64,000 bases of DNA from Bifidobacterium goeldii. Lineage in GTDB: Bacteria > Actinomycetota > Actinomycetes > Actinomycetales > Bifidobacteriaceae. Position numbers and translations under genes: made by a program. A model generated the notes under the pieces. The model did no database searches, had not been told where the DNA came from, and worked only from the letters and a program-made list of their open reading frames with translations. This document shows, piece after piece, positions 1 through 9,164 of this stretch; within the stretch, counting starts at the first letter, position 1, and each line of letters begins with the position of its first letter. The stretch spans positions 124,001-188,000 of the forward strand of contig NZ_QXGL01000004.1 in the NCBI RefSeq assembly GCF_003951095.1. The letters are read 5' to 3'.

Positions 1-1127
1 GCGATAAACCGGCGAGGCTCAGCTTTAATACGATCAGCGAGTTCCTCACGCGCCGCGTGGTCAAGCGAGGAACCAAACACAACACCGTAGCCGCCAGCTT
101 CCGCCACATCTTTAATCACCAGTTCGCCAATACGGTCGAGCACAGTCTTACGATCGGCTTCAAACATTGGCATGTAGGTGGGTGCATTGTGCAGAATCGG
201 CTCTTCGCCCAGATAATACTTGATCATCTGCGGCACAAAGTAGTAGATCGCCTTATCATCCGCAGCACCATTGCCAGGCGCGTTAATAATCGCAACATTG
301 CCGGAACGATACGCGGACAGCAATCCTGGCACGCCAATAACTGAATCCGGGTTGAACGCGAACGGGTCCAAATACTCGTCGGACAAGCGGCGGTACACTG
401 CGCCCACGCGATGACGATTGCCAGCGTAATCAAGAAAGAACAGCTTATTATCGACTACTTCAAGATCTTCTGGGAACGCTAGCGCGGCTCCAGTTTTCTC
501 AGCCAAATACGCGTGCTCAAAGAACGCAGAATTGTATCGACCTGGCGTTAACACTACCGCAATGCCCTCGGTGGATACAAAATCCATTGCTTTGCGCAAC
601 AGTCGCGGATAATCGCGGTTATCGCGCACGTGTACTTCGCGGAACAGTTTCGGATTCGTACGGCGCTCAATATCGCGAGCAAACAGCGGGTAGCTTGCGC
701 CAGAAGGAATGCGCAGATTATCTTCAAGCACCCACCAGCGTCCGTCTTCGCCCTGTACCAAGTCTTCGCCAGCAATATGCGCGAAAATACCGCCGGGAGG
801 AGTCACCCCGTTCACTTGCGGGAAGTAGCCAGCTGACGTGTACACGTATTCTTCCGGCACGACGCCGTCGTGAATGATTTTCTTTTCGGAGTAAATATCT
901 TTCAGATACGCGTTGAGCGCGTTCACGCGTTGTTTTAAACCAGCTTCGAGCTGATCGAATTCATCAGATTCGATAATGCGCGGAATCGGATCGTACGGGA
1001 ACAGACGGTCATGGTATTCGCCGTTCTTGTAGACGCCAAACCGCACACCATTACGGCTCAGTTCGCGGTTGATCGCCTCGCGACGGTTAACGAGTTCGCT
1101 CGCTAGATTAATCGCCGATGCAGCCAT
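1..1127 (-). CDS. Circularly permuted ATP-grasp protein, 3' end outside window
   Basis: About 375 codons are present. The start (ATG at 1127) is preceded by GGAGAAGGAG 8 nt upstream, and the frame stays open to the window edge. Recognisable motifs are YDPIPRII near residue 45, GVTPPGGIFAHIAGEDL (about 107-123), WWVLEDNLRIPSG (about 130), and a C-terminal NAPGNGAADDKAIYYFVP. This pattern belongs to the circularly permuted ATP-grasp type 2 (DUF404/DUF407) family, predicted peptide-ligase-like enzymes often linked to an alpha-E domain protein and a transglutaminase-like protein. Those partners would lie beyond position 1 and cannot be checked here. The substrate is unknown. The family call is confident; the function is inferred. 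Confidence 0.85.
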   Translation of the reverse strand, partial: MAASAINLASELVNRREAINRELSRNGVRFGVYKNGEYHDRLFPYDPIPRIIESDEFDQLEAGLKQRVNALNAYLKDIYSEKKIIHDGVVPEEYVYTSAGYFPQVNGVTPPGGIFAHIAGEDLVQGEDGRWWVLEDNLRIPSGASYPLFARDIERRTNPKLFREVHVRDNRDYPRLLRKAMDFVSTEGIAVVLTPGRYNSAFFEHAYLAEKTGAALAFPEDLEVVDNKLFFLDYAGNRHRVGAVYRRLSDEYLDPFAFNPDSVIGVPGLLSAYRSGNVAIINAPGNGAADDKAIYYFVPQMIKYYLGEEPILHNAPTYMPMFEADRKTVLDRIGELVIKDVAEAGGYGVVFGSSLDHAAREELADRIKAEPRRFI

Positions 1128-1181
1128 GTCTCGCACTCCTTCTCCATCCACCCAGTGGTAGCGGCGGCGGGCCGAGCGCAC

Positions 1182-1252
1182 GTGCACAAGCGCACGCTTG
1201 CGCACCGGCAACCGCCGTGAATAACGCTCACGGTAAACCAGCACGGTTACCG
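1182..1252. other. Three consecutive short stem-loops in the truA downstream gap
   Basis: The 152-bp gap between truA and the ATP-grasp gene has no gene. It holds three adjacent inverted repeats: GTGCACAAGCG with CGCTTGCGCAC (1182-1205), CCGTGA with TCACGG (1215-1233), and CGGTAA with TTACCG (1231-1252). No U-tract follows any of them on the minus strand. They may act as a weak terminator or a 3'-end stabiliser for truA. Confidence 0.35.
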
Positions 1253-1279
1253 GATGGGGGCCACTGTGTTACGGGAGTG

Positions 1280-2212
1280 CTACAGCGTGCGCTTGGCGCG
1301 GATTGCCTCAGCGCGTGCAGCAAGCTGATCGTCAGCAGGGTACGCAATATGTTCGAGCGTGAGTCCTTGCGGCGCAATAGGCCCAGTTGAACCTTCACGC
1401 AAGGGGGTAGCCATTTTGCCGGCAAACCAGTCGAGTGAGCGTTTGCCACATCCAACTTGTACGCAGCCGCCAACTAGCGAGCGAACCATATTGCGTGCGA
1501 ACGCGTCGGCCACAATAGTGAAACACAACAAGCCAGATTCAACAGACGGCGTACGATACCGCTCCCCCATGGTGTCGCCATCGGCTACGAGCGGGCGGAC
1601 AGGTATGCGCCGCCAATACGCGGTTTTGACTTCACGGATGGTGGTGCCGCCTGGATTTGGGGTTGCGAACGAGCCAAAATCGTGCAAACCGATCGTCATT
1701 GCAGCAGCAGCGTTCATTGCGGCAATATCGAGATCATCATCAATATGCAATACAAAACCGCGCAATCGCGGATCGATTTCGCTGCCGCGATCAGCAATGC
1801 GATACACGTACGTGCGTTCTAATGCAGAAAATCGCGCGTCAAAACCGCATGGCGCTGGAGCAATGGAATGAATGCGAATATCATCGGGCAGAATGCGCTG
1901 CAGTCGGCGAGTAAGCGCGACTGTCGGCGGCACATCCATATGCCCAACAGCGCGGGCAAGCACATGGTCAGAAATATCAACATGGCACACTTGGTGGCTC
2001 GCATGCACACCAGTATCAGTGCGCCCGGCAACTGTGAGTCGTAGTGGTTCTGCCTGTGCTTCTGGTGAATCATCCGCAGGAACGCGCAGAATGCGATGCA
2101 TTGCGACCTCGATCTCCCCCTGCACAGTACGCAGTGTGGGCTGCTTTGCCCACCCGTAGAAGTCGCCGCCATCATAGGCGAGGTCGATTCGCAATCGCAT
2201 GCTTTCAGTCAT
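1280..2212 (-). CDS. truA: tRNA pseudouridine(38-40) synthase TruA
   Basis: TruA isomerises uridines 38-40 in the anticodon stem-loop of many tRNAs. The 310-residue protein opens with LRIDLAYDGGDFYGWAKQP, the TruA N-terminal signature. It carries AGRTDTGVHASHQ with the catalytic Asp at about residue 66, and a later FARNMVRSLVGG segment typical of the second half. Length is slightly above the usual 250-290. The gene lies directly downstream of rplQ, a placement common in actinobacteria, but a terminator separates them. No Shine-Dalgarno precedes the ATG. TATCAT sits 8 nt upstream, so the message may be leaderless. ATG codon 5 is an alternative start. Confidence 0.93.
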   Translation of the reverse strand: MTESMRLRIDLAYDGGDFYGWAKQPTLRTVQGEIEVAMHRILRVPADDSPEAQAEPLRLTVAGRTDTGVHASHQVCHVDISDHVLARAVGHMDVPPTVALTRRLQRILPDDIRIHSIAPAPCGFDARFSALERTYVYRIADRGSEIDPRLRGFVLHIDDDLDIAAMNAAAAMTIGLHDFGSFATPNPGGTTIREVKTAYWRRIPVRPLVADGDTMGERYRTPSVESGLLCFTIVADAFARNMVRSLVGGCVQVGCGKRSLDWFAGKMATPLREGSTGPIAPQGLTLEHIAYPADDQLAARAEAIRAKRTL

Positions 2213-2237
2213 GGGTCACCATGATAGCGAATACGCA

Positions 2238-2273
2238 AAAGGGCTGAGAACCCAATCGGATTCTCAGCCCTTT
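2238..2273 (-). terminator. Intrinsic terminator after rplQ
   Basis: GGGCTGAGAA (2241-2250) pairs with TTCTCAGCCC (2261-2270) as a perfect 10-bp stem with a 10-nt loop. On the minus strand it is followed by TTTT. It closes the alpha operon just after the rplQ stop, before truA. Confidence 0.8.
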
Positions 2274-2299
2274 ATGTCAGTGACACGTTATCGTGTGAC

Positions 2300-2803
2300 T
2301 CACTCGGCGTTCTCAGCCGGAGCCTCAGCAGTCTCTGCCGGAGCTTCAGCCGGAGCCTCGGTAGCCTCGGTCACAGGAGCCTCAGTAGCTTCAGCAACCT
2401 TGGTGGCAGCCTCAGCTTCCTTCACGACGGCCTGCTTCGGGCTCACCGGCTCGGTGACCAGCTCGATGATCGCAGCCGGGGTGGCATCGCCACGACGCGG
2501 AGCAATCTTCACGATACGGGTGTAGCCACCTTCACGCTGTTCCATCTGCTCAGCGATCTGAGTGAACAGAGCGTGGACCACGGACTTGTTGCGGATGACG
2601 CGCATCACGCGACGACGGGAGTGCAGATCACCGCGCTTGGCGAAGGTGATCAGGCGCTCAGCCAGCGGACGAAGACGCTTGGCCTTCGGCAGCGTGGTGG
2701 TGATGCGGCCGTTCTGGAACAGGCTGGTAGCCATGTTCGCGAGCATGAGACGCTCGTGCGCGGGGCTCGAAGCCAGGCGCGGGCCCTTCTTGGGTGTAGG
2801 CAT
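2300..2803 (-). CDS. rplQ: 50S ribosomal protein bL17
   Basis: bL17 lies at the exit-tunnel side of the large subunit. The N-terminal 120 residues are canonical ([20 protein letters not shown], then LATSLF-like and [15 protein letters not shown] segments). After [20 protein letters not shown] comes a tail of about 45 residues built almost only of A, E, P, T and V, so the protein is 167 residues against about 120 in most bacteria. Such tails are common on bifidobacterial ribosomal proteins. The start has TAAGGAGAAACT before the ATG. It is the last gene of the rpsM-rpsK-rpoA-rplQ operon, with a stem-loop between it and rpoA. Confidence 0.97.
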   Translation of the reverse strand: MPTPKKGPRLASSPAHERLMLANMATSLFQNGRITTTLPKAKRLRPLAERLITFAKRGDLHSRRRVMRVIRNKSVVHALFTQIAEQMEQREGGYTRIVKIAPRRGDATPAAIIELVTEPVSPKQAVVKEAEAATKVAEATEAPVTEATEAPAEAPAETAEAPAENAE

Positions 2804-2818
2804 AGTTTCTCCTTAAGA

Positions 2819-2866
2819 TCCGCCGAATTCAGGTGGGCAGCAGCCCGAACATCCGGATTCGGCGGA
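2819..2866 (-). other. Stem-loop in the rpoA-rplQ spacer
   Basis: TCCGCCGAAT pairs with ATTCGGCGGA across a 28-nt internal segment in the 85-bp gap between rpoA and rplQ. There is no U-tract. An attenuating or processing structure that sets the relative output of the two genes is plausible. Confidence 0.45.
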
Positions 2867-2888
2867 GCAATGATGAGAAGAGGGAACG

Positions 2889-3884
2889 TCACTCGTCTTC
2901 CGGCGAGAAGAACGTGCCACCTTCCAGATTGTTGGTATCAAAGCCCAGCGGCGAGCTCTTCAGCGACAGACCCAGGGACTGCAGCTTTTCCTTGACCTCG
3001 TCGATCGACTTCATGCCGAAATTGCGAATATCCAGCAGATCCTGCTCGGTATGAGCGACCAGCTCGCCGATCGTGTGGATGCCCTCGCGCTTGAGGCAGT
3101 TGTAGCTGCGCTGCGTGAGGTTCAGATCCTCGATCGGAACGGCCATCTCCGGGTTGGTCTCCTCCGCAACCGGAGCGGGACCGACCTCAACGCCTTCGGC
3201 CTGCACATTGAGCTCACGGCACAGGCCGAACAGCTCAACGAGGGTCGAACCAGCGGAAGCCACCGCATCACGCGGGGAGATGGCGGGCTTGGTCTCCACG
3301 TCCAGAATGAGCTTGTCGAAGTCCGTGCGCTGTTCCACACGGGTAGCCTCAACCTTGTAGCTCACCTTGAGCACCGGGGAGTAGATCGAATCAACCGGAA
3401 TACGGCCGATCTCGTCAGTGTCCTGCTTGTTCAGCTGAGCGGGAACGTAACCGCGGCCACGCTCGACAGTGAACTCAATCTCGAGCTCGCCGTCATCCGC
3501 GAGGTTGGCGATGTGCTGATCCGGGTTAGCGATAGTGACGCCAGCCGGAGGGGTGATATCGCCTGCCGTGGCCTCACCCTTACCGCTCTTGCGCAGATAC
3601 ATGACGACCGGCTCGTCGTACTCACTGGTGAGCACGATGCCCTTGATGTTCAGCAGAATCTCAGTGACGTCCTCTTCCACGCCGGGCAGAGTAGTGAACT
3701 CGTGCAGGGCGCCAGAGATACGCACGGAGGTCACTGCCGCTCCAGGAATGGAGCTGAGCAGAGTGCGGCGCAGCGAATTGCCGAGCGTATATCCGAAACC
3801 GGGCTCAAGCGGCTCGATAACGAAACGGGAACGCTGCGGATTAAGAGATTCCTCGGTAAGTGTCGGACGCTGTGCGATAAGCAC
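2889..3884 (-). CDS. rpoA: DNA-directed RNA polymerase subunit alpha
   Basis: RpoA dimerises to nucleate RNA polymerase assembly and contacts UP elements and activators. The alpha-NTD covers about residues 1-225 ([32 protein letters not shown]). The alpha-CTD follows a short acidic linker ([19 protein letters not shown], then [12 protein letters not shown]). I chose the GTG at 3884, giving [13 protein letters not shown], because GAAAGGA lies 8 nt upstream. The open frame runs 12 codons further, but that part encodes the ribosome-binding site. The protein is 331 residues, normal for actinobacteria. Confidence 0.97.
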   Translation of the reverse strand: MLIAQRPTLTEESLNPQRSRFVIEPLEPGFGYTLGNSLRRTLLSSIPGAAVTSVRISGALHEFTTLPGVEEDVTEILLNIKGIVLTSEYDEPVVMYLRKSGKGEATAGDITPPAGVTIANPDQHIANLADDGELEIEFTVERGRGYVPAQLNKQDTDEIGRIPVDSIYSPVLKVSYKVEATRVEQRTDFDKLILDVETKPAISPRDAVASAGSTLVELFGLCRELNVQAEGVEVGPAPVAEETNPEMAVPIEDLNLTQRSYNCLKREGIHTIGELVAHTEQDLLDIRNFGMKSIDEVKEKLQSLGLSLKSSPLGFDTNNLEGGTFFSPEDE

Positions 3885-3964
3885 TGTGTGTATCCTTTCA
3901 GCTTCTGGTCGGTGGTGCACTCACCGTCCATAAGCGGTTTTGGATGGATGATTGCTTGTAGTGC

Positions 3965-4366
3965 TCAGACGCGACGACGCTTCGGGGGACGAACGCCGTT
4001 GTGCGCTTGCGGGGTGACGTCGGTGATGGAACCGACCTCAAGACCGGCGGACTGCAGGGAACGGATAGCGGTTTCACGACCGGAACCCGGGCCCTTGACG
4101 AAGACGTCGACCTTCTTCAGACCGTGCTCCATAGCCTTGCGGGCTGCGGACTCGGCTGCCATACCAGCGGCGTACGGAGTGGACTTACGGGAGCCCTTGA
4201 ACCCGACGTCGCCACCGGACGCCCAGGACACAACTGCGCCGGACGGATCCGTGATGGAGATGATGGTGTTGTTGAACGTTGACTTGATGTGAGCCTGACC
4301 CACCGGGATCGACTTGCGGTCGCGGCGACGGACAGGCTTACGAGCGGCTTGCTTTGCAGCTGCCAT
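3965..4366 (-). CDS. rpsK: 30S ribosomal protein uS11
   Basis: uS11 is on the 30S platform and contacts mRNA near the E site. The 133-residue sequence holds [28 protein letters not shown] and the C-terminal [20 protein letters not shown], all hallmarks of the family. It lies between rpsM and rpoA in the conserved alpha operon. The 82-bp spacer to rpsM contains the small perfect hairpin GGGATGAATCATCCC (4414-4428). Confidence 0.97.
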   Translation of the reverse strand: MAAAKQAARKPVRRRDRKSIPVGQAHIKSTFNNTIISITDPSGAVVSWASGGDVGFKGSRKSTPYAAGMAAESAARKAMEHGLKKVDVFVKGPGSGRETAIRSLQSAGLEVGSITDVTPQAHNGVRPPKRRRV

Positions 4367-4448
4367 TGATCCTCGTTTCCTAGTGACGAATTTATTTATC
4401 GGTTCAAACGATGGGATGAATCATCCCGTGGCCTGAACTAGCCACCTA

Positions 4449-4826
4449 TTACTTGGTGGCCTTCTTCTTTCCGGCAACCGTGCGCTTCGGGCCCTTGCGG
4501 GTGCGGGCGTTGGTCTTGGTGCGCTGACCGCGCACAGGCAGACCCTTACGGTGACGCATGCCCTGGTAGCAGTTGATCTGGATCTTGCGGCGGATATCCG
4601 CGTCGACTTCACGACGCAGGTCACCCTCGATCTTGTAGTTAGCTTCGAGGTAATCACGCAGCGTAATCAGCTGCTCATCCGTCAGATCCTTGACGCGGAT
4701 ATCCGGGTTGATACCGGTCGCGGCAAGCGTTTCCTTTGCACGAGTGCGGCCCACACCGAAGATGTAGGTGAGGGCGATCTCAATGCGCTTCTCATTGGGG
4801 ATGTCGACTCCGGCAAGACGTGCCAT
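4449..4826 (-). CDS. rpsM: 30S ribosomal protein uS13
   Basis: uS13 in the 30S head contacts the P-site tRNA and bridges to the 50S subunit. Residues 1-30 ([20 protein letters not shown]) and the C-terminal [20 protein letters not shown] are diagnostic. It is 125 residues, normal length. It follows rpmJ in the infA-rpmJ-rpsM-rpsK-rpoA-rplQ order. The 149-bp rpmJ-rpsM spacer is GC-rich and contains short inverted repeats but no gene. Confidence 0.97.
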   Translation of the reverse strand: MARLAGVDIPNEKRIEIALTYIFGVGRTRAKETLAATGINPDIRVKDLTDEQLITLRDYLEANYKIEGDLRREVDADIRRKIQINCYQGMRHRKGLPVRGQRTKTNARTRKGPKRTVAGKKKATK

Positions 4827-4975
4827 TGCGATTCCTTATCTGTACACGCAGGTCGTGCACCGAGTCGTCCGGTTTCCCGGCCCGGGCCTGCGTACCCGGG
4901 GTTCAGAGGCAATTCTCGGGAGAATCACCCCTGTGACTCAGCGCCTATTGTTCATTGTGCCGCTGGAATCTGCTC

Positions 4976-5089
4976 TCAGCCCTGACGCTGCTTGTGGCGC
5001 GGGTTGACGCAGATCACCATGACGCGGCCGTGACGACGGATCACGCGGCAGTTCTCGCAGATCCTCTTCACACTAGGGCTGACCTTCAT
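4976..5089 (-). CDS. rpmJ: 50S ribosomal protein bL36
   Basis: This 37-codon gene reads [20 protein letters not shown] followed by [17 protein letters not shown]. The zinc ligands C11, C14, C27 and H32 are all present, so this is the zinc-binding (C+) form. It lies 22 bp downstream of infA in the same orientation. bL36 stabilises 23S rRNA folding in the large subunit. Length and sequence are typical for the family. Confidence 0.96.
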
Positions 5090-5111
5090 GGTTTTCCTTT
5101 ACTTGTACCTT

Positions 5112-5330
5112 TTACTTGTAACGGTACGTAATGCGTCCGCGGTTGAGATCGTACGGGCTCATCTCAAGCACGACACGGTCCTGCGGAAGAATGCGGATGT
5201 AATTCTTACGCATTTTTCCCGAGATCGTGGCGAGCACGATGTGCTTGTTCTCAAGTTCAACGCGGAACATCGCGTTAGGCAGCGCTTCCACTACCTGACC
5301 TTCGACTTCAATCACACCGTCTTTTGCCAT
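5112..5330 (-). CDS. infA: Translation initiation factor IF-1
   Basis: IF-1 occupies the ribosomal A site during initiation. The 72-residue OB-fold protein begins [19 protein letters not shown] and ends [14 protein letters not shown], matching the family exactly. The open frame extends 30 codons upstream, but that part does not resemble IF-1. The AAGGAG nearest the start lies 15 nt before this ATG and directly abuts an in-frame ATG five codons earlier ([10 protein letters not shown]). The true start is therefore slightly uncertain. Family length supports 5330. Confidence 0.95.
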   Translation of the reverse strand: MAKDGVIEVEGQVVEALPNAMFRVELENKHIVLATISGKMRKNYIRILPQDRVVLEMSPYDLNRGRITYRYK

Positions 5331-5405
5331 AAGCCTGGTTTCCATCTCCTTGGACGTATTACCTATGCATGTCCGAAGACACACCAAATTGCAAGAATAT
5401 AGCAT

Positions 5406-5443
5406 AACGGCCTGCGACACGCCGAAGCATGTCGCAGGCCGTT
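5406..5443 (-). terminator. Stem-loop between adk and infA
   Basis: AACGGCCTGCGACA (5406-5419) and TGTCGCAGGCCGTT (5430-5443) form a perfect 14-bp stem with a 10-nt loop. On the minus strand the following bases are ATGCTATATTCTTGC, not a clean U-tract. It most likely ends or attenuates the secY-adk transcript. The AT-rich stretch just after it could hold a promoter for infA. Confidence 0.6.
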
Positions 5444-5505
5444 GAGATTTTGCGATCGCTCATTGCTGAGCGATGGATTGCGTGACTATTCAGTAATCGC
5501 TGGCA

Positions 5506-6069
5506 TCACTTGTCGAGTGCAGCAACAATGTTTGCCTGGATAGCGTCGATATCACCGACACCATCGATAGCAACGAGTTCGCCGCGCTCCTTGTAGATGT
5601 CCAGCAGCGGAGCGGTTTCCTTCGCGTAGGTGGCCAGGCGCTTAGCAATCGCTTCCGGCGTATCGTCAGAACGACCCTGCTCCTGTGCACGCTTAGCAAT
5701 GCGCTCCATGAGCACATCGTGGTCAGCGTCCAGAGCCACTACCTTGTCGAGCGGGGTGCCCAGCTCGGCGAGCATCTGGTCAAGAGCTTCCACCTGGGAA
5801 GCATTACGCGGGTAACCATCGAGAATCCAGCCGTTCTTGGCATCGTCCATTGCCAGACGGTCCTTGACGATCTTGTTCGTCAGCTCATCCGGCACCAGTT
5901 CACCCTTGTCGGTGTACTTGAGTGCTTCAAGACCGAGCTCAGTCTTGTTCTTGATGTTGTAACGGAAGATGTCACCGGTGGAAATTGCCGGAATACCGTA
6001 GTGCTCGGCGAGCAGCGCGGCCTGAGTGCCCTTGCCGACGCCCTGAGGGCCCATAATCAGCAGTCGCAT
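5506..6069 (-). CDS. adk: Adenylate kinase
   Basis: Adk interconverts ATP + AMP and 2 ADP. The P-loop is IMGPQGVGKGTQ (residues about 5-16). STGDIFR and LDGYPRNASQ form the AMP-binding part, and the catalytic-lid arginines are in DDTPEAIAKRLATY. At 187 residues it is the short form: the zinc-finger lid insertion of long adenylate kinases is absent. It sits 128 bp after secY with AAGGACAAGCAC before the ATG. The secY-adk pairing is a conserved actinobacterial arrangement. Confidence 0.96.
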   Translation of the reverse strand: MRLLIMGPQGVGKGTQAALLAEHYGIPAISTGDIFRYNIKNKTELGLEALKYTDKGELVPDELTNKIVKDRLAMDDAKNGWILDGYPRNASQVEALDQMLAELGTPLDKVVALDADHDVLMERIAKRAQEQGRSDDTPEAIAKRLATYAKETAPLLDIYKERGELVAIDGVGDIDAIQANIVAALDK

Positions 6070-6197
6070 GTGCTTGTCCTTTCGTCAATACGCATTGTGG
6101 CTCCCGCAAGGGAGCCGCAACTTATGGTCATATGGAAACGGCTCCCCTACCGCTACAGGTATCGACCGGCATACGCTGGTCTGGGGAGCCATTCGTT

Positions 6198-7535
6198 TTA
6201 CTTGCCTTCTTTGTGGTCCACGTCTTCCAGCAGGAAGCCCGCGTACTGGAACTGCTCGGTCTGAGCCTTAGCCTGGCGCAGCGTATCGAGGCCGACGCCA
6301 GCGATAATCAGGATGGTCGTGCCACCGAACGGCAGCTTAGTGTTCAGACCCAGAGCCATGATCAGCACGGTCGGGATCAATGCCACGAAGAGCAGGTACA
6401 CAGCGCCGACAGTGTTCAGGCGGTTCATCACGTAGCTCAGGTAGCGGCTGGTCGCGTTACCAGCGCGGATACCGGGGATAAAGCCACCGTACTGCTTCAT
6501 GTTGTCTGCAGTCTCGTCCGGGTTGAAGGTAATCGAGGTGTAGAAGAAGCAGAAGAACACAATCATCAGCGCGTACAGCGCGATGTACCACACAGAGGTG
6601 GTGTTTGCCAGGTTGGAGTTAATCCACTTGACCCAGCTCTGATCGGTGGAGCCGAACTGTGCGATCAGGGTCGGGATAGCGAGGATAGAGGAAGCGAAGA
6701 TCGGCGGGATAACGCCAGACATGTTGATCTTCAGCGGCAGGTAGGTGGAGGAGCCACCGTACATCTTGCGGCCGATCATGCGGCGCGTGTACTGCACCGG
6801 CAGACGACGCTGGCACAGCTCGACGAAATCAACCAGCACGAGGATGACGATCAGCACGGACACCACGATGCCGAACTTCCACCACTCACCATCGGTGCCG
6901 TTGGTGCCCCAACCGATCTCCCACAGCTGCGGCAGGAAGCCGGAGCAGATGGACATGAAGATAAGGATGGACATACCCTGGCCGAGGCCCTTATCGGTGA
7001 TGAGCTCGGCCATCCACATGATCAGACCGGTACCACCGGTCATGATGAGCACCATGACGAGCAGGTTCCACACGGAACCATCCGGAATGACCTGAGAGCA
7101 CTGGTAGCTGAACAGTGCGCCAGAGCGGGCAGTGACCAGAATCGTGGTGGACTGCAGCACAGCCAGGCCGATGGTCAGGTAACGAGTGTACTGAGTCAGC
7201 TTAGCTTCGCCAGACTGACCTTCCTTGTGCAGTGCTTCGAAGCGCGGAATCACCACGCGCAGCAGCTGCACGACGATGGATGCGGTGATGTATGGCATAA
7301 CACCCAGCGCGAAAATCGACAGCTGGAGCAAAGCGCCACCAGAGAACAGATTGACCAGGCCGATGAAGTTTTCCTGGCTACCGCTCAGCGTCGTGACGCA
7401 ATCATGCACCGTCTTATAGTTGACGCCCGGCGTCGGAATGAACGAGCCGATACGGTAAATAATGATCATGGCCAAAGTGAAGAGGATCTTATTCCTCAAC
7501 TCCTTGGTGCGAAAGGCCTGGATTAACGTCCTCAC
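6198..7535 (-). CDS. secY: Protein translocase subunit SecY
   Basis: SecY is the central channel of the Sec translocon. The 445-residue protein has about ten hydrophobic segments. It carries the plug-region sequence NLFSGGALLQLSIFALGVMPYITAS, shown here only as part of TM2, and the cytosolic EAQIAQR-like loop is represented by QRRLPVQYTRRMIGR. I chose the GTG at 7535 (VRTLIQAFRTKELRNKI) because GGAAAGGA lies 6-7 nt upstream. An upstream in-frame extension would cover this site. A 257-bp gap with a stem-loop separates it from rplO, so secY-adk probably has its own promoter. Confidence 0.96.
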   Translation of the reverse strand: MRTLIQAFRTKELRNKILFTLAMIIIYRIGSFIPTPGVNYKTVHDCVTTLSGSQENFIGLVNLFSGGALLQLSIFALGVMPYITASIVVQLLRVVIPRFEALHKEGQSGEAKLTQYTRYLTIGLAVLQSTTILVTARSGALFSYQCSQVIPDGSVWNLLVMVLIMTGGTGLIMWMAELITDKGLGQGMSILIFMSICSGFLPQLWEIGWGTNGTDGEWWKFGIVVSVLIVILVLVDFVELCQRRLPVQYTRRMIGRKMYGGSSTYLPLKINMSGVIPPIFASSILAIPTLIAQFGSTDQSWVKWINSNLANTTSVWYIALYALMIVFFCFFYTSITFNPDETADNMKQYGGFIPGIRAGNATSRYLSYVMNRLNTVGAVYLLFVALIPTVLIMALGLNTKLPFGGTTILIIAGVGLDTLRQAKAQTEQFQYAGFLLEDVDHKEGK

Positions 7536-7707
7536 AAGGATTCCTTTCCGTTGTGCGCTCCCGGCGCACCGATACAAAACAGACTCTAACCGACGAGTCT
7601 AGCGTACGGGGTATACCCGCGGGGCTATTCCGTCCGGAAAAAACGCCGCATGTCCCCTTCGCGGCGGCGATAATCGGGACAAATCGGTCATACCGGTCTT
7701 TACACGA

Positions 7708-7745
7708 ATATGGCCCTCACCCGCTCGCGGCGGGGAGGGCCATAT
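7708..7745 (-). terminator. Stem-loop downstream of rplO (end of spc operon)
   Basis: ATATGGCCCTC (7708-7718) pairs with GAGGGCCATAT (7735-7745) around a GC-rich loop. It lies in the 257-bp gap between rplO and secY, 48 bp past the rplO stop. There is no long U-tract on the minus strand. The rest of the gap (7578-7707) shows no gene and probably carries the secY promoter. Confidence 0.55.
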
Positions 7746-7792
7746 TGTAACTAGCTAACTAGTCATGCGTCTTAACGCGATCCCCCAGGAAC

Positions 7793-8245
7793 TCAGTCCT
7801 CGGAGACAGAACCACCAGCGGCCTCAATCTTGGCCTTGGCGGAAGCAGAAGCCTTAGCACCCTTCACGGTGAGAGCCACAGCGATATCGCCGTCGCCCAG
7901 CACCTTGACCGGGAAACCACCGCGGACGGCGCCCTTGGCAACCAGATCCTCGACGGTCACTTCGCCACCGTTCGGGTACAGCTCAGCAAGAGCTGCCACG
8001 TTGACGACCTGGAACTGCTTCTTGAACGGGTTCTTGAAGCCACGCAGCTTCGGCAGGCGCATGTACAGCGGCAGCTGGCCACCTTCAAAGCCCGGACGAA
8101 CCTGGTAACGCTTCTTCGTACCCTTATCGCCACGACCAGAGGTCTTACCCTTGGAGCCTTCACCACGGCCCACACGAATGCGGTCCTTCTTGGCGCCCGG
8201 GGCAGGCTTCAGATCGTGCATCTGCAGGATTTCGTTGTCTGCCAT
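7793..8245 (-). CDS. rplO: 50S ribosomal protein uL15
   Basis: uL15 is a late-assembling large-subunit protein. The 150-residue sequence shows [20 protein letters not shown] followed by the glycine-rich [13 protein letters not shown], then [19 protein letters not shown], all diagnostic. It ends the spc operon, 2 bp after rpmD. Length is normal. Confidence 0.97.
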   Translation of the reverse strand: MADNEILQMHDLKPAPGAKKDRIRVGRGEGSKGKTSGRGDKGTKKRYQVRPGFEGGQLPLYMRLPKLRGFKNPFKKQFQVVNVAALAELYPNGGEVTVEDLVAKGAVRGGFPVKVLGDGDIAVALTVKGAKASASAKAKIEAAGGSVSED

Positions 8246-8247
8246 AA

Positions 8248-8430
8248 TCAGTCGACCTCCTCGACAGTGACCAGGTGACGCAGCACGAGAATCATGCCGC
8301 GCGTGGTCTTGTTGTCCTCACGGACGACGCTCTGGCCGATCTTGCGCAGACCGAGGGTCTGAGCGGTAGCGCGCTGGGCAGGAGTACGATTCACCAAACC
8401 GTGGTGCAGCGTAATCTTCAGATTGGCCAT
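8248..8430 (-). CDS. rpmD: 50S ribosomal protein uL30
   Basis: The 60-residue uL30 protein ([19 protein letters not shown], then [14 protein letters not shown]) matches the compact bacterial form. Its ATG overlaps the rpsE stop as TGATG, so translational coupling is likely. The codon before it is GTG in frame. I chose the ATG because of the overlap and family length. Confidence 0.96.
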   Translation of the reverse strand: MANLKITLHHGLVNRTPAQRATAQTLGLRKIGQSVVREDNKTTRGMILVLRHLVTVEEVD

Positions 8431-9164
8431 CACTCACCATCCTTCTGTTCGGCGGCAGCCTTGGCCTGAGCCTCTTCACGAGCCTTCTTGGCCTCAGCGA
8501 TGCCGAGAGCACGAGCACGCAGCAGCGCGTCGGGAGCAACCTCGTTGAGAGCGAGGCCACGGCGGGCGGCGATCTCTTCCGGCTCCTCAAGCTGCTTCAG
8601 GGCAGCCACAGTTGCGCGAACCATGTTCACAGCAGTGGCGGAACCCATCGACTTCGTGAGGATGTCGGTGATGCCAGCGCACTCCATGACGGCGCGGACC
8701 GGACCACCGGCGATTACACCGGTACCCGGAGCAGCCGGGCGCAGCAGCACGGTGCCAGCAGCATCGTGACCGATCACCGGGTGGGTGACGGTGCCACGAA
8801 CGCGCGGAACAGTGAACATGTGCTTCTTAGCATCCAGCTGGCCCTTGGCAATAGCTGCCGGGACCTCGCGGGACTTGCCATAGCCGACGCCCACGGTGCC
8901 GTTGCCGTCGCCAACCACTACGAGGGCGGCGAAGCTGAAGGTACGGCCACCCTTGTGGGTCTTGGACACACGGTTGATGGTCACCACGCGATCGAGCAGC
9001 TCGTCGCCGCGGTTCTCCTCACGACGGTTGCGGCGCTCACCGCGACGGCCTTCGCCGCGCTGGCCACGACGGCCGCGACGATCGTCGTTGTTGTTCTCGG
9101 GGGCCGCAGTGTTCTGAGTCTCTTCAGCCACTTGGGTTTCCTTCTGGTTTTCGTTGTCGCTCAC
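8430..9164 (-). CDS. rpsE: 30S ribosomal protein uS5
   Basis: uS5 helps decoding fidelity and mRNA unwinding at the entry channel. The conserved core starts near residue 55 ([20 protein letters not shown]) and includes [19 protein letters not shown] and the second-domain [17 protein letters not shown]. It is 244 residues against about 165 in E. coli. The first 54 residues are a polar extension, acidic then Arg/Gly-rich ([20 protein letters not shown]), and the C-terminus adds an Ala/Lys/Glu helix. Both extensions are familiar in bifidobacteria. The start overlaps the rplR stop by 4 nt. Confidence 0.97.
   Translation of the reverse strand: MSDNENQKETQVAEETQNTAAPENNNDDRRGRRGQRGEGRRGERRNRREENRGDELLDRVVTINRVSKTHKGGRTFSFAALVVVGDGNGTVGVGYGKSREVPAAIAKGQLDAKKHMFTVPRVRGTVTHPVIGHDAAGTVLLRPAAPGTGVIAGGPVRAVMECAGITDILTKSMGSATAVNMVRATVAALKQLEEPEEIAARRGLALNEVAPDALLRARALGIAEAKKAREEAQAKAAAEQKDGE

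Noticed and set aside
3051..4292. A 413-codon plus-strand frame opposite rpoA and rpsK
   Set aside because: It spans two well-defined ribosomal operon genes and the gap between them, with no recognisable domain; a shadow frame.
6132..7526. A 464-codon plus-strand frame opposite secY
   Set aside because: Composition is dominated by His, Gln and Asp, typical of the antisense of a membrane-protein gene. SecY is clear on the minus strand.
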